From assembly GCA_015179025.1 (NCBI GenBank), contig WHUX01000008.1, positions 1-64,000 on the forward strand: a DNA stretch of 64,000 nucleotides, in the 5' to 3' direction. This document shows, piece by piece, positions 1 through 10,737 of the stretch (position 1 is its first letter; every line of letters begins with the position of its first letter). The position numbers and the translations under genes are program-made. Origin of the DNA: Terfezia claveryi. Lineage: Eukaryota; Ascomycota; Pezizomycetes; Pezizales; Pezizaceae. The notes below the pieces were generated by a model. The model made no database searches. It was given only the letters and a program-made list of their open reading frames with translations, and was not told the DNA's origin.

Positions 1-2148
1 TAACGGAACACGGATAATCAAACCTGTAGAGACCTGTCTCAGGCACCTGTCCTGAGTATCCACCGAAAATCCATTTTCTTGTAACCAAGACAAACCAAAA
101 TAACATCCTTCTTCCCAATATCAAAACTTCGGCATCCATCTTAAACTTACCCAAAAAACGAGAAGAGGAATCCAACATATCAAACCTAGTATTAACCACA
201 TATTTTCCTCCAGAAATTCGAGATCCATCTCCCTGCCTAACCTTAACTTCCCTGGCTCTTTTCCAAATTCCCAATTTAACTGCCAGTCTTTTTCCCAACA
301 ACTGGAGCACTAGCTCCACAGTCTACCACTGCTTCAACTTCTTCCCCAGCAATAAGAATCCGGACCGTCAGGAGAGGTGAATGTCTAGGAGTACGTCCGA
401 CGGTAGGTGATGTACTCCTTATTCGTTTCCCGACTCTTCTCCTTCAGAACCAAGCTCTGTAATCCGAAGTTGTCCTTTATCTGTTGAGCTTTCTTGTTGG
501 CTGGTACAAGCGCCTGGCTTGTACTAGTGGTAGTTTTTGGTTTATAGGAATAAGGTTCAGAGGCATGCTTCCCATATGTACACTCTTTTGCCTTATGATC
601 GGTTCTCCCACATTTCACACATCGTCCTTCCTGTATTCTGCTTTTATATATTGGAGAGGGATGCGAGTATTATTGTAGGAGGTAGGAGCTGTTCCTCGGA
701 GTTGTGTTCCTATATCTAAGGGGCGCTTCCTAGTTGTTGATGGGGCAGCGGCAGTTTGGCGGTTTCGGCTCTGGAATTCAGTACTGATGATATCCATCTC
801 GATAAGTTTCTGTCTCCATTGATGTGGGAAGGTGCGAAGGTTTTCTAGTGAGCCATTGATTTGCGGAGCTCATGGGGAAGATTGGAGATTATAATATTGA
901 TGACCTGCATCTCGGATAGTTTGGCATAATTGTTAAGCCTATCTACCTCCTTAGATAATCCAAGATAGAACCAGTCTTTTTTAATGCTGCTAGGTCATGA
1001 TACGCTTGATCTGCCTGGTAGTGGTCCCCATAATATAGTTCCATGGCTTCCTTAACCTCCTTCCAAGTATGATACTTAACTCGGTTAGCCTTCCACCAAT
1101 CCAATGCTTTTCCATCCATTGATAACCCAACATATGCTAGCTTCTGGTCTTCATTTCGGTGAGAGTGATGAGAAAGTAATCATCCATTTGAAGGATCCAG
1201 CCTTCGAGATGCGTTCGTTCTCCCTTGAATTTATTCGGGGGTGGTGCTTTGCCTGCTATCTGTTTATCTTCAAAGATTCCTAGTCCTACTGGAGGTGGAA
1301 GTGGAGGAGTGGGATCTCTGGGTCGTCTTTGTTCGACTGGTGGTGGAGGAGGTGGTGGTATACCTCCTGCTGCTTGCTCGAGTCTTTGTGCTGTATTGCT
1401 GGAGGGTGTATAGGCTGAGGAGCCTGTACCGACGTTCTACCCTTTCAAGTCGGTCTTGAAAGTTAGTGAATTGTCCTTTCATACTACTGATTTGTCCTTC
1501 GATACTAGCAAACCGTGCTGGTATTGATATTGTAGAAGTCAGCTTGTCCCTTGAGATATCGGAGGTTGTGGTGGATTGTCTGGAATTCTTTTGTCTGGTT
1601 TGTTTGTCCAGAAATAATAAGATTCTGGATTTGTGTGAGTGCACTTTGCGTATCATTCGATAGTTGTGCATGTTTGTTGGCAGCAGCATTAGCTGTATTC
1701 TGGATATCTGCTGCACTTCGCTGAATGAACTCGGTATGTGCTGTCTGTGTCTGTTGTAGCTGTTGTACCTGTGCGAGTGCAGCTTGCTTTTCTGCCTCTA
1801 AACGCTGAACTTGTGCCTTCATGGCGGCATATCCAGGATCAACGGGGGTCTGGTGGCGAGCTACTGGTCGCTTGCCCTTAGTGGAGGGTCCTGGATTATT
1901 AGATGGAGCTACTGATGGGGCAACTGATCGTATAATAGGTTCAGGAGAGGAGGAGGATATTGATCCGAGTCCTATTTGTTGACGGGGGGTGCCCCAGCGT
2001 TCCTGAAATTGTGGAATTGAGAAGAGGGAGCATAGTATTGCTCGATGAATTGTTCAGCTCGTTGCTGGGCCTGGACAACACTATCATTGTCAGTGTCAGC
2101 CATAGGCTCATCAGAGGCTTCACCAAGTAATCCTCTCAACATCGACAT
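1..2148 (-). pseudogene. Degenerate gypsy gag-pol (coiled-coil gag, CCHC knuckle, protease start)
   Basis: Starting at the ATG at 2148, the translation gives MSMLRGLLGEASDEPMADTD, then a Q/A-rich coiled-coil stretch (about 1822-1510), a Pro-rich hinge, and a gag core ending in the knuckle CGRTDHKAKEC, which fits the second half of CX2CX4HX4C. Downstream is LIAGEEVEAVVDCGASAP, matching the retropepsin active-site turn with DCG in place of the usual D-S/T-G. At least three frame changes (near 1970, 1510 and 1420) and internal stops break it. The protein would package and process the element's own RNA; it cannot do so in this state. Gag and protease calls are firm, the exact frame joins are not. 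Confidence 0.75.
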
Positions 2149-2220
2149 AGTTGTAGGGAATTGTAGGGTGTTGGTGTCTATAGAGGTGTATAGACAAGCG
2201 GTGTAATGTTACAGGCGAGC

Positions 2221-2568
2221 TGTAACTACGAGAATACTTTTCGGGGAACGGATAGATAGTAGCGGAGTAAAGTATAAACGCAGCTATAACTCGGGTGTAA
2301 TGCGAACTCGATAAGAGTAAAGCTATATGAGACTTAGAACACCGCTTGGGTCTTATTGTATTAACTATGTAAAGCGGTAGCTTATATAGAAGCGTTGATC
2401 TGATAACCTATTATCAGATCTGACGACACTTCCTATAATGGCTTAGTAGCACTGACGTCAGGTAGCTGCCTAAAACAGGAAGACGCTTCCTGTTTAGGAA
2501 CTCTGCAGGCTGACATACATTGATTAGGCAGCCCGAACTACAACGCTTTGCAGTCAGGCTGTCTTACA
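2221..2568 (-). repeat. Putative 5' LTR of the gypsy element (348 bp)
   Basis: The segment begins TGTAA and ends TTACA, a perfect 5-bp terminal inverted repeat of the TG...CA type. It sits about 70 bp upstream of the gag start and carries a TATA-like CTATATAAG (minus strand, about 2381-2390). No second LTR is in the window to compare with, and no clear tRNA-complementary TGG primer site follows the LTR, so the limits are tentative. Confidence 0.45.
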
Positions 2569-2927
2569 GGAGATAAGCTTGAATACAACGAATAACAACA
2601 TAGGAATGTCATATATTAGAACATCATAGAAACACACTGAAGAGAATACATGCATGAGATCCAATATCAGAGAACACACACTTCCTTTACCCAATCCCTT
2701 TAACATCTGCACTCCTGACGCACTACCCGCATCTGTATGGGTGATCAGGCCATCACAGTCAGCAATGTAGTAGGGTATTGGTTATCCCGGTGGAGGGTAG
2801 GTCTCTTACCTGAGTCGTAACATAAATGTGGCCAATTTGGCCTGGATGGATCTGATCTAAGGACGGTATGCGTTGGAAGGAGAGGGTCTGTGTCGGAGGA
2901 CTGTTCGTTTTTTTTTTTTTTTTTTTT

Positions 2928-3050
2928 AGGTGATCTGTGTTCGTTGTTTTTTTCTCCTTTTTTTTTGTCTAGGTGATCTGTGTTCATTGTTTTTTTCTCC
3001 TTTTTTTGTCTAGGTGATCTGTGTTCGTTGTTTTTTTTCCTTTTTTTTTT
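2928..3050. repeat. T-rich tandem repeat, three units of about 42 bp
   Basis: The phrase AGGTGATCTGTGTTC recurs at about 2928, 2971 and 3012, each followed by long T runs and CTCC. It lies just outside the gypsy LTR and has no coding content. Confidence 0.8.
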
Positions 3051-3142
3051 TTTTGGGAGAAGGGGTGGATTTTTAAATTTTTTTTGGAGGGGGATTTAAT
3101 TAGCAAGTTGTATGCTCAAAGAAATGGATTAGATGCTTTGCG

Positions 3143-4615
3143 TTGGAATATTTCTATACAAACCTCCTGCGCAAGTCTTTTTCATCCGCAATACCTCGCA
3201 AAACATCTTCCCAGCAAGCTACCTCTCAGCAAGCTACTGCGCCAACTGGGCAGGCAAGCCGTAAACGTAAGGCCTCTCAAATTGTAGCAACTGTGATTCA
3301 ACCACAACCAACAGTTGAAACTGCGGCGGCATTCACAAATAACATCACATTTGATAATGAGGTTTGTATAAGGAAGGTGATATTTTGGTCAGATTGTAAG
3401 CTAATTCCGACATAGGATGGCAGAAGTGATTCCGAATCAGAAGTGGAAACTTTCGTTGACACTGCTGTGCTCGCGCCGGGCATTGGAAGAGGAACACGAT
3501 CCTTTTCAGCTATTCCCGACATTTTATAACCTTTTGCGAGTACCGCACAAAAGATTGTGACCAACTATACATATTATAGGAAACCTCTGCTAATACCGGG
3601 TGAATTACTCCTGCTCATACAGCATGCCTGGGATAAGGCACAAACGGGGCCTCACCAGATAGAACGAGTAAGAGCGGTTGATACATTTGTATGACATCCA
3701 ATCCGATTTGGGGCGTTGGATTGCTGATTCGAAACAGCTCAAAAGCATTCATTCCCGAACAAGGGCACATCTAATATATGAATGTCGGGCAAGCATCACG
3801 AGGGTGTATGGTATTAGCCAGTTACCAAAGGAATGTATGAGACAAAGGTTGAGTACTTGCTGGAAGGAGATCGATTTATCTGCAGGCAAAGCAGTCGGGA
3901 TGTAAGTTGGTCGGATGGCAAACACCACCAGTCCAATATCTGACGCTAATATTGATGTCCAAAAAGGAGTTTAGGGGACGGTCCGTGCGGAGGAGATCGT
4001 TAATATAATATATCAACGGTATTTCCAAGGCCCAAAAATGAAGGGAATAGAGACCCGGGCTTTCTGGATAGAATCAATGGTGTCTTCATATGCTTTGTGG
4101 CCTCAGCAATGCGTCACAGTTTGAAAGCATGGAAGACAGGAGATTGTAATCCAGTCATGCAGGAGTTCAAATATGAAACCGCCTAGTGTAAGTTGAGAAT
4201 AACCAATGAACAGCAACAAATGGACGCACAATGTTGGACAAGGGACTAACACAAAACAGGCACATATGAGAGGCTGATGAATACATGGGAGATTCACCCA
4301 AAAGCAATAAAGGACCTCATGGTGAATAACATCAAGGCTGACTTGGCTCGTCGGATTGCAGCTCAGGTAAGGATGGTGGAAGTAGAACCAGTTGACGCAC
4401 CACAAGTCGAAGATGAAGCACGATATGAGGCGGAATTGAGAAAGGAGCTAGAGCACTCGTATGAAAGATTAGAGGTGCCAGCGGAGAAGCGCCGTCGCGA
4501 AGGGAGTCTACTGAGAGATTCATCAGTAGAATTGGCTGGACCATTAAACCCGGAGGTTGATGATGCACTGACAGGGACAGGGGATATAGACGAAGAGGAC
4601 ACAGAAAGTGACTGA
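3143..4615 (+). pseudogene. Decayed multi-exon gene, family not recognised
   Basis: I do not recognise the family. Protein-like stretches on the plus strand alternate with good introns: a KRKASQ-rich N-terminal part (3143-3415), a helical block containing LIPGELLLLIQHAWDKAQ (about 3580-3680), a Trp/Arg-rich block (3690-3900), a block with FWIESMVSSYALWPQQ (about 4050-4110), and an acidic helical C-terminus (4277-4615) ending DIDEEDTESD. The intron near 4190-4260 has GTGTAAG and a GACTAACAC branch before AAAACAG; that at about 3902-3964 has GTAAGTTG and ends AAAAAG. The frame cannot be carried through all blocks (an in-frame TAG near 3973), so it is probably broken. It lies between a gypsy LTR and a Plavaka transposon and may be an accessory ORF of a mobile element. 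Confidence 0.45.
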
Positions 4616-4971
4616 AGAAGTCGGATGTTTGAGGGAATAGGTTTTTCTATGTCAGTTTCAAGGCTATTCTCTCTATGGGGTTATGTTATCTCGTTAGCTG
4701 TATTTCTTTGCTTGCGTGTGGTCGTGTGTTTCTTTTTCATAAAACGTGTTCACTGGAAGCTGGGACGGGGAAGGTTGGTAGATGTAATTTGGTGGGAGGA
4801 AAGAGTATGCATTGCGTTGGATTTCATTTCTTGGTGTTGGAGGTCGTAAGGAACTTCTGCTGTGAATGAGGTTTTTTTTTGTTTATGGAAGATATGTTTG
4901 GTAATTAGCAAATGGAACGCAGATTAAAAGGAGAACATTTGCACACGCAGAGAGTATAACGGTCAAGTAAA

Positions 4972-5262
4972 GAACGTGACGAGTAGGAATAGAAACATCT
5001 GAAGGGCAATCATTGGATAGGGCAAGTTATGAACGCGAGGTGTCGGATTAAAAATATCTGAAGGGCTATTGTAGGATGGGGAAATTAGAAACGCGGGGGT
5101 TTGGCTAAGAAACATCAGAAAGACAAACGTAGGATGGAGAAGATAGAAACGCGAGGTGTCGGATTAGGAACACCTGAAGAGCTATTGTAGGATAGAGAAG
5201 TTAAGGACGTGGGGCAAGGGCAAGGAACGCTGGAAAGAGGATTGGGAGATGGATACCATGAG
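4972..5262. repeat. Minisatellite, about five units of 57-59 bp
   Basis: Units begin GAACGCG at about 4972, 5031, 5088, 5147 and 5204 and share a core like CTATTGTAGGATGGAGAAG followed by a GTGTCGGATTA phrase. Units diverge by roughly 20-30 percent by eye. It is non-coding and lies between the decayed gene and the Plavaka element. Confidence 0.8.
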
Positions 5263-5582
5263 AGAACGAAATAGATGAACAGTGACGCGGGAACGACAAC
5301 AGAAGGTTAGATGTGGTCGGGAGGATAGACAGGTAAAAGTGTATTAGCAAAGTCAATTCAAAGGCGAAACGTTAAGAACGCGGGACGTCGGCTTGCATGG
5401 TAACAGCACAGCTTAAGTAAGAGTTAGAGTAGAAACGTTGGAAGTGGTTATCGTACGTCCCGAGAGTTAGAGGAAATACCTCTGCGTCACAACGTTGAGT
5501 TTTACTATATGGCGTCAGGTGCGTCTGACGCACCTAACGCAAATAACGTAGTTGCTGATGTAACAACTTTCATAGGAAGGTG

Positions 5583-7515
5583 GATCGGACATTCTCTGCG
5601 GAGACGGCAAGGTTAGGAAGTGCATACCAGTTCTCTCCGCCTGGCTTGCTGACCATATGGAAAATGTCAACATCCATGGTATTAAAACCAATCGTTGCCC
5701 TGTGTGTATCATAAGCCCGCGGGAACTTGGAATTCTCCGAAAGAAATCACAACCCATGCACAATCATGCGGCCTATGAGAATCTCTATCGGGCAGGGGAT
5801 CTAGAAAGGTATGTAGCTAATGATCATGGATATGGTTAGGGCATAGTTAACATGTGGCTAGGTTAGATGATGCTGGAATAAAGCCCTTTGAGAACGCGCT
5901 GTAGGTTCAGCTCCAAGTCCTTGGTATCCAACCACCAGATATGGTCCGTAGCGATATACTTCACAATATTCTTCTTGGGATACTGAAGCATTTAATGGGC
6001 TGGATAGAGCAGTTTCTCAAAAAACACAAGCGCTTAGAGGTGTTCGACAGGATCTGGGAACAGATCCCACCATATCCAGGGTATCGACCACCACAGAAGA
6101 GATATCGGCAGATTACGATGTGGAGTGGTACGGAAATGCGAGGAATTAATCATGTGATATTGGCTTGCTTCACAGCAGCGCTACATGATCCAATAACAGA
6201 CACCCCAAGTCTCTCAGCATACGCCAAAGCAGATAGCAAGCGAGCCATCCGTTGTGTGCGATATATCACTGATTTCTGCCTTTTGGCACAGTACCGGAGT
6301 CACACACCGCAGACGATAGGGTATATGGATCTATACCTTCGGAAATTCCACGATAACCTACCTGTCTTCACTGAGTTTCGGGCGACGAAAAAGGATCATG
6401 AGAACGCAAAGGAGGCTTCAAGGGAGCTTGCAGCTGATTAGCTTTCGGCACGTCAAGCAAAACTAGATGCATATTTCGAGCTCAGCGCCACAAAAAGAAC
6501 GAAAATAGCGACGGAAGAAAGGCAGGAGAGACAACAGGTTATTCAGGATGTCCTGTGTAAGGCCGATTTCAATTTTCCAAAGTTGCATCTGCTATCCCAC
6601 TATACCACGCAAATCAAAGATTTCGGGACTCTCCCCCAGTACTCCACCGAGGTTACAGAAGCTCTTCATAAGCCTCTGAAAGATGCTTATCGAAGATCTA
6701 ACCGTGTAAATGCAGCCGAGCAAATACTGGATACCATCACGGTTGAACATGCATTGCGAATGAGGGAATTGAACATGGAGGAATGGAGCCAAGGGTATAG
6801 GTTCAGCAGGGCAATTCTTGATGTTATTCGGAGACAACGTGTGGAGGACCTTGAGGAGACGACGATACAGGCAGGAAAACCACAGGGTCCAATCTTACAG
6901 GGTAAACAGGCTTCGGATGGTCCAGAAGGTACTCCTATGCAGACGCTTGCAGCAAGGCTGGGTATTGGGCAACTTCCAGAGCGGTTTTTTCAATACCTAA
7001 GGCTAAATACACCAGAACCGGTGAATCTGGAAGGGGTTGCACATTTCCCGACGCACTATTATGCAGAGCTCTCAGTCAAGGTACCAGAATTCCAGGGTGA
7101 GGGTAAGCAGACACACAATGTCCAGTGGACTACACAAAAAGCATTTCGCAAGCAAGGTCAGCCCAGGGCTGATTGGGTGTGGGTGCGACGAAAGGGGCAG
7201 TCAGAATATTCAAGGGGTGACCTGGATGGAAAAATTGTTGGGAAACTGGAAGGGCTCTTCAGCGTGTGGGATAATATTAACAGAGTCCATGAAGTGGCTC
7301 TTGTATCAATACTTAGAGTACGAGGGTCAAGCAGGCCAGGTAGGGATGAAGGAATGGTTCGGATGGAAGGGCGGGAGGATGGGAAAGGAATGAATATATT
7401 GCGCATTACAGACATCGAAGGAATGGCACATGTGATTGGGTTAAAGGAAGGAAATACGTGGCTAGTGAACAATCGGATTGATTTCCATATGTGGAATAAG
7501 CTATATAGTGAATGA
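5583..7515 (+). pseudogene. Plavaka-family transposase, N-terminally truncated and stop-broken
   Basis: Three blocks match the fungal Plavaka (Kyakuja-Dileera-Zisupton-related) transposase in order: GKVRKC..KTNRCPVC (about 5600-5710), SDILHNILLGILKHLMGW with IPPYPGYRPP and the MRGINHVILACFTAAL helix (5941-6441), and LHLLSHYTTQIKDFG followed by ALHKPLKDAYRRSN (6583-7515). Blocks one and two join over an intron of about 59 bp (GTATGTAGC...GGTTAG, about 5809-5867). Two in-frame TAG codons interrupt an otherwise single frame, near 5912 and at 6439. The enzyme would excise and reinsert DNA at the terminal repeats. The N-terminal domain seen in complete relatives is absent. Family recognition comes from phrase order, not a database search. 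Confidence 0.75.
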
Positions 7516-7734
7516 GATGGTGCTTGTAAGTAGATTAACAAGCTTTTGATACCTTGAGTTAAATGGCAAGCTAGAAGTGAGAAGTATAGAGGTCCAATTG
7601 CGGGCTTTTCTGGTGTGGAAGTCATGCAGTATTGTATACAGATGGTCACGAGGGGACACGTGGTGCCTGGAACCAAGCAAGAAGGTGGGAAATATGGGGG
7701 TGTGTGGAAAAGCCAGAACAAAAGGTGATCGTAC

Positions 7735-8250
7735 AAAGTCGAAAAGGTATGCACAGGGTCCCCTCGAAGGTAAGAGGTCGGAGTACGTCCAGGGTGCTCT
7801 GGGAGGCGAGGTACCTACAGGCTGCGGTGGGAGCCAAGACGTCGGTAAGTTTCATACAGGGTGCCATGAGAGGCAAGAGGTCGGAAGTACCATTCAGGGT
7901 GCCCTGGGAGGCAATAAAAGGAGGACGTACAGGGTGCCCTGGAAGGCACCAGTTCGAAGAGGTACCTGCAGGGTGCCATGAGAGGCAAGAGGTCGGAAGT
8001 ACCATTCAGGGTGCCTTGGGAGGCAACAAAAGGAGGACGTACAGGGTGCCCTGGGAGGCACTAGTTCGAAGAGTTACCTGCAGGGTGCCGTGGGAGGCAA
8101 GAGGTCAGAAGGTATGTACAGGATGCCCTGGGAGGCAACAAGAGGAGGACGTGCAGCGTGCCCTGGGAGGCACCAGGTCGAAGAGGTATATAGAGGGTGT
8201 CTGGGGAGGCACGAGGTCAGAAGGGTACCTATAGGGCGCCCTGGCAGGCA
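7735..8250. repeat. Hairpin-rich minisatellite inside the Plavaka element
   Basis: About a dozen copies of CAGGGTGCCCTGGGAGGCA are spaced 35-40 bp apart and arranged in a higher-order unit of about 112 bp (compare 7869-7980 with 7981-8092). Each core contains GGTGCC-CTGGGA-GGCACC, a 6-bp stem with a 6-nt loop, so single strands could form a row of hairpins. Overlapping ORFs here are by-products of a period compatible with open frames. Confidence 0.85.
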
Positions 8251-8308
8251 ATACAGGCAATGAAATGAGGAAGGGCGTCAGGACGTCTCTACAAGGCGTC
8301 AGGACGCC

Positions 8309-9450
8309 ATATTTTTCTTCCTGATGAAATTAGGTAGTTTTGTTTCCTTTTACTACCTTCTCTAGCTTTTCCTGCTCTTTCTTATTCTTAAAATAAGTTG
8401 CAGCTGCCTTCCTTGCCCTTTTCTTGCTATCAATTAACTTCTTATAGCTGGGTTGGTAGTTATATCCAATTGGCTTATACAATTTAGCCCTGTTTTGCTT
8501 ATGTAAAGCTTTTCTTGCTGATCCTGTAGCCAGTTTCAGGATTGTGCTACTTCTTGTAGGCTTTTACTGATTGCTATTTGTTGAATAGTCTTATTGTTGC
8601 TATTTGGGGGATAGTCTTACTGCTGACTGTCAGACTTTTGTGCTACTATGCTTTGTGCTGTAGGCTTATACTAGCTTTAGTTTCTACTCTTGTTGGTAGA
8701 AACTTTGTTGATTAGGTAAGGTTGATCAGGCCTTCCTAGTTAGGTAAGAATCAAGTTCTTAGGTTAAAAAAATGTAAAGTGTTGTATGGGGGACTGGACA
8801 ATCAGATTAGATTAGATAAGGATCTAATCTAATCAGATAATCTCAGGCTAGTAATGTATACTACAAAGTAGATTACTAATAGTATATTGTTTATTCTTAC
8901 TATTAAAGTTATTACCAGTAGCATAAGATTACTGTAATAGGTAAAGTAGTATAGGAGTGCCAAAGGCACTTAGAAATTAACCAGTGGAACTTCTATATTG
9001 ATTGTACTCTAACTATGTTCTGAGTTCTAACTATCTGTCCAACTGAAGGGAAATTCAGGGGACTATATGTGTTTCCAACGGGGCAGTGCTGGGGCAGTGC
9101 TGAGGCAGTGCACCATCATCTGACCCTTACATGTGATAAAGATCAGCATCATCTGATCCTCTAGATAGTACTTCCAAATACTATCTAGTACAAAATAGGT
9201 TAAGTCTTTCCTAGACTTATACATGTGAAAGCATGTGAGTAATATGTGAAAGCATGTGATAACATGTGAAAGCATGTGAAATATTAGCAAGGCAGACAGC
9301 ACATAGAATGTTGTGTGTTTTGAGATGCTTGCTTAGTAAGAAAATACATAAGAAATACATTTGTGAGGGAGAGGGTTAGTCATAGGGTATGAGTAAGCCA
9401 CTTCCTTACACAACTAGTAAAAACCAACGAATCTGATCAACTCACACCAA
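8309..9450. other. AT-rich stretch without recognisable gene
   Basis: No ORF here resembles a protein. It holds a perfect 13-bp inverted repeat, GATTAGATTAGAT/ATCTAATCTAATC, at 8805-8834 with a 4-nt loop, three GGCAGTGC copies near 9083-9115, and short ATGTGAAAGC repeats at about 9221-9285. The 3' part of a copia element begins near its right edge. Confidence 0.6.
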
Positions 9451-10394
9451 GGGAAACAAAGCTGTACCAGGCAATGGTTGGATCATTAAGATATATCATG
9501 AATTGTACTAGGCCAGACCTAGCTTACGCAGTAGGAAAAGTCGCCCAATATGCCTCAAATCCGTCGCATATACATATGTCAGCAGTCAAACATATCTTCA
9601 GATACCTTCGTGGAACAATCAATACATAACTATGTATTCGAGGTTCAAGCAAAAATGACCAAATGATAGCATACTTTGATGCATCATGGGCGGATGACAT
9701 CAATGATCGACGATCTACATATGGATATACAGTATTGTATGGTGACTCGGCAGTAATATGGAAATCCAAAAAGCACAAATCCATCAGTTTATCCACAACA
9801 GATGCAGAATACCTTGCAGCAACTGAAACGACGCGTGATATCTGCTGGATAAGAAATGTCTTTACCGATGCTGAACTACAACTACCAATCCCAATCGAAC
9901 TACGAGGGGACAATATAAACGCAAATGCACTAGCCAACGGCATATCCACCAACAATTGCACACGTCATATTGACATTCGACAGAGATTCATTACTGAAAA
10001 GGCAACGGAGGGACTTATCAAAGTAGTATGGGTATCTACAGACATGCAAACAGCAGATATCTTTACAAAACCACTAGCAAGAAATGTCTTCCTCAAACAT
10101 GCAAAAAACCTTGGGCTTCGATTCGAAAACCACCAATGCTTACTATGCCTATCCACTTTTGCTAGCAACAACAACCTACACAAACATATACGGCTTTCTC
10201 ACGCACAAGGTAATAATTCACTTGCTAATTCCCCATACATACCCTCAACTACTATTATACACTATTACTATAAGACTACTATACCCTTAACTACTATTAT
10301 ACACTACAACTATAAGACTACTATACCCTTAACTACTATTATACACGATTACTATAAGACTACTATTACTACTACTACACACTATTATACCTGA
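9451..10394 (+). pseudogene. Ty1/copia pol C-terminus (RNase H) with appended C2H2 zinc finger
   Basis: From LTPRETKLYQAMVGSLRYIM onward this is the connection and RNase H region of a copia polyprotein: YFDASWADDINDRRSTYGY (first catalytic Asp), SLSTTDAEYLAATET, and the copia signature DIFTKPLAR near 10055-10080. A TAA at about 9627 splits it, and reverse transcriptase is missing. After the RNase H the frame continues into a C-x2-C-x12-H-x4-H finger (10137-10202), then a tail made of a translated tandem repeat. RNase H would remove RNA from the RNA:DNA hybrid. The finger is not part of standard copia pol and is in frame, with no stop between. Confidence 0.85.
10250..10393. repeat. Tandem repeat of about 49 bp at the copia 3' end
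   Basis: Three units share AACTACTATTATACAC followed by a TATAAGACTACTATAC phrase. The period is not a multiple of three, yet stops are absent in the copia frame, so it reads as a Thr/Ile/Tyr-rich tail. Confidence 0.8.
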
Positions 10395-10506
10395 CTTCTT
10401 GAAGACTACTGCAAATACTACTACTATTACATTTGGAATTACTACTCACAAATATTATACAGATCCTCAAATGAAAAGAATGTGAACAGAAACATGAATG
10501 CCGGTT

Positions 10507-10737
10507 CGGGGGGAGGTGAACAGATGAAGAGATACCATAGCCGATTGAGATCTTAATTGTTTTAATTGTCTCATTATTGTTGTACTTATTATTTCCTTTC
10601 TCTGTCTTTATCATTTATTCTTTACTATAGTGATAGTGTGTTTAGGGGGAGGAATCGTTTAATTTTACTATGGGGGTAATGTTGGGGGGAGGTATCGTTT
10701 ATTTTTACTATGGTGGTAGTGTTGGGGGGAGGTGAAA
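10507..10737 (+). repeat. Repeated polypurine tracts (copia 3' region)
   Basis: GGGGGGAGGTGAA occurs at about 10508 and 10725, and related GGGGGAGG tracts lie near 10644 and 10684, the last three inside units of about 40 bp with TCGTTTAATTTTACTATG. A purine tract just upstream of the 3' LTR primes plus-strand synthesis in LTR retrotransposons. The LTR could begin at TGAA at 10517 or 10733. Confidence 0.55.

Larger units (their letters stand above)
1..2568 (-). mobile_element. Ty3/gypsy LTR retrotransposon, 5' part, cut by window edge
   Basis: Read on the minus strand this holds, in order, a putative LTR (2568-2221), a gag start near 2148, gag with a long coiled-coil segment, a CCHC zinc knuckle near 600, and the beginning of an aspartic protease; the rest of pol would lie left of position 1. 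The order LTR-gag-knuckle-protease and the gag phrase NKFKGERTHLEGWILQMDD near 1200 are typical of fungal Ty3/gypsy (Metaviridae-type) elements. The reading frame changes several times, so the copy is dead. Family assignment is from motif order; reverse transcriptase is not in view. Confidence 0.8.
5511..8308 (+). mobile_element. Plavaka/KDZ-type DNA transposon, probably non-autonomous
   Basis: The left end reads GGCGTCAGGTGCGTCTGACG and the right end, on the other strand, GGCGTCCTGACGCC, so both termini begin GGCGTC and each holds its own small palindrome. ATAT flanks both sides (5507-5510 and 8309-8312), compatible with a short target duplication, though ATAT is itself a palindrome. Inside are the C-terminal two thirds of a Plavaka transposase (about 5583-7515) and a large minisatellite (about 7735-8250). 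The usual N-terminal part of the transposase is missing, so this looks like an internally deleted copy. Confidence 0.6.

Noticed and set aside
7577..8234. 134- and 200-codon ORFs over the minisatellite
   Set aside because: The repeat unit lacks stops in several frames, so long ORFs arise without coding.
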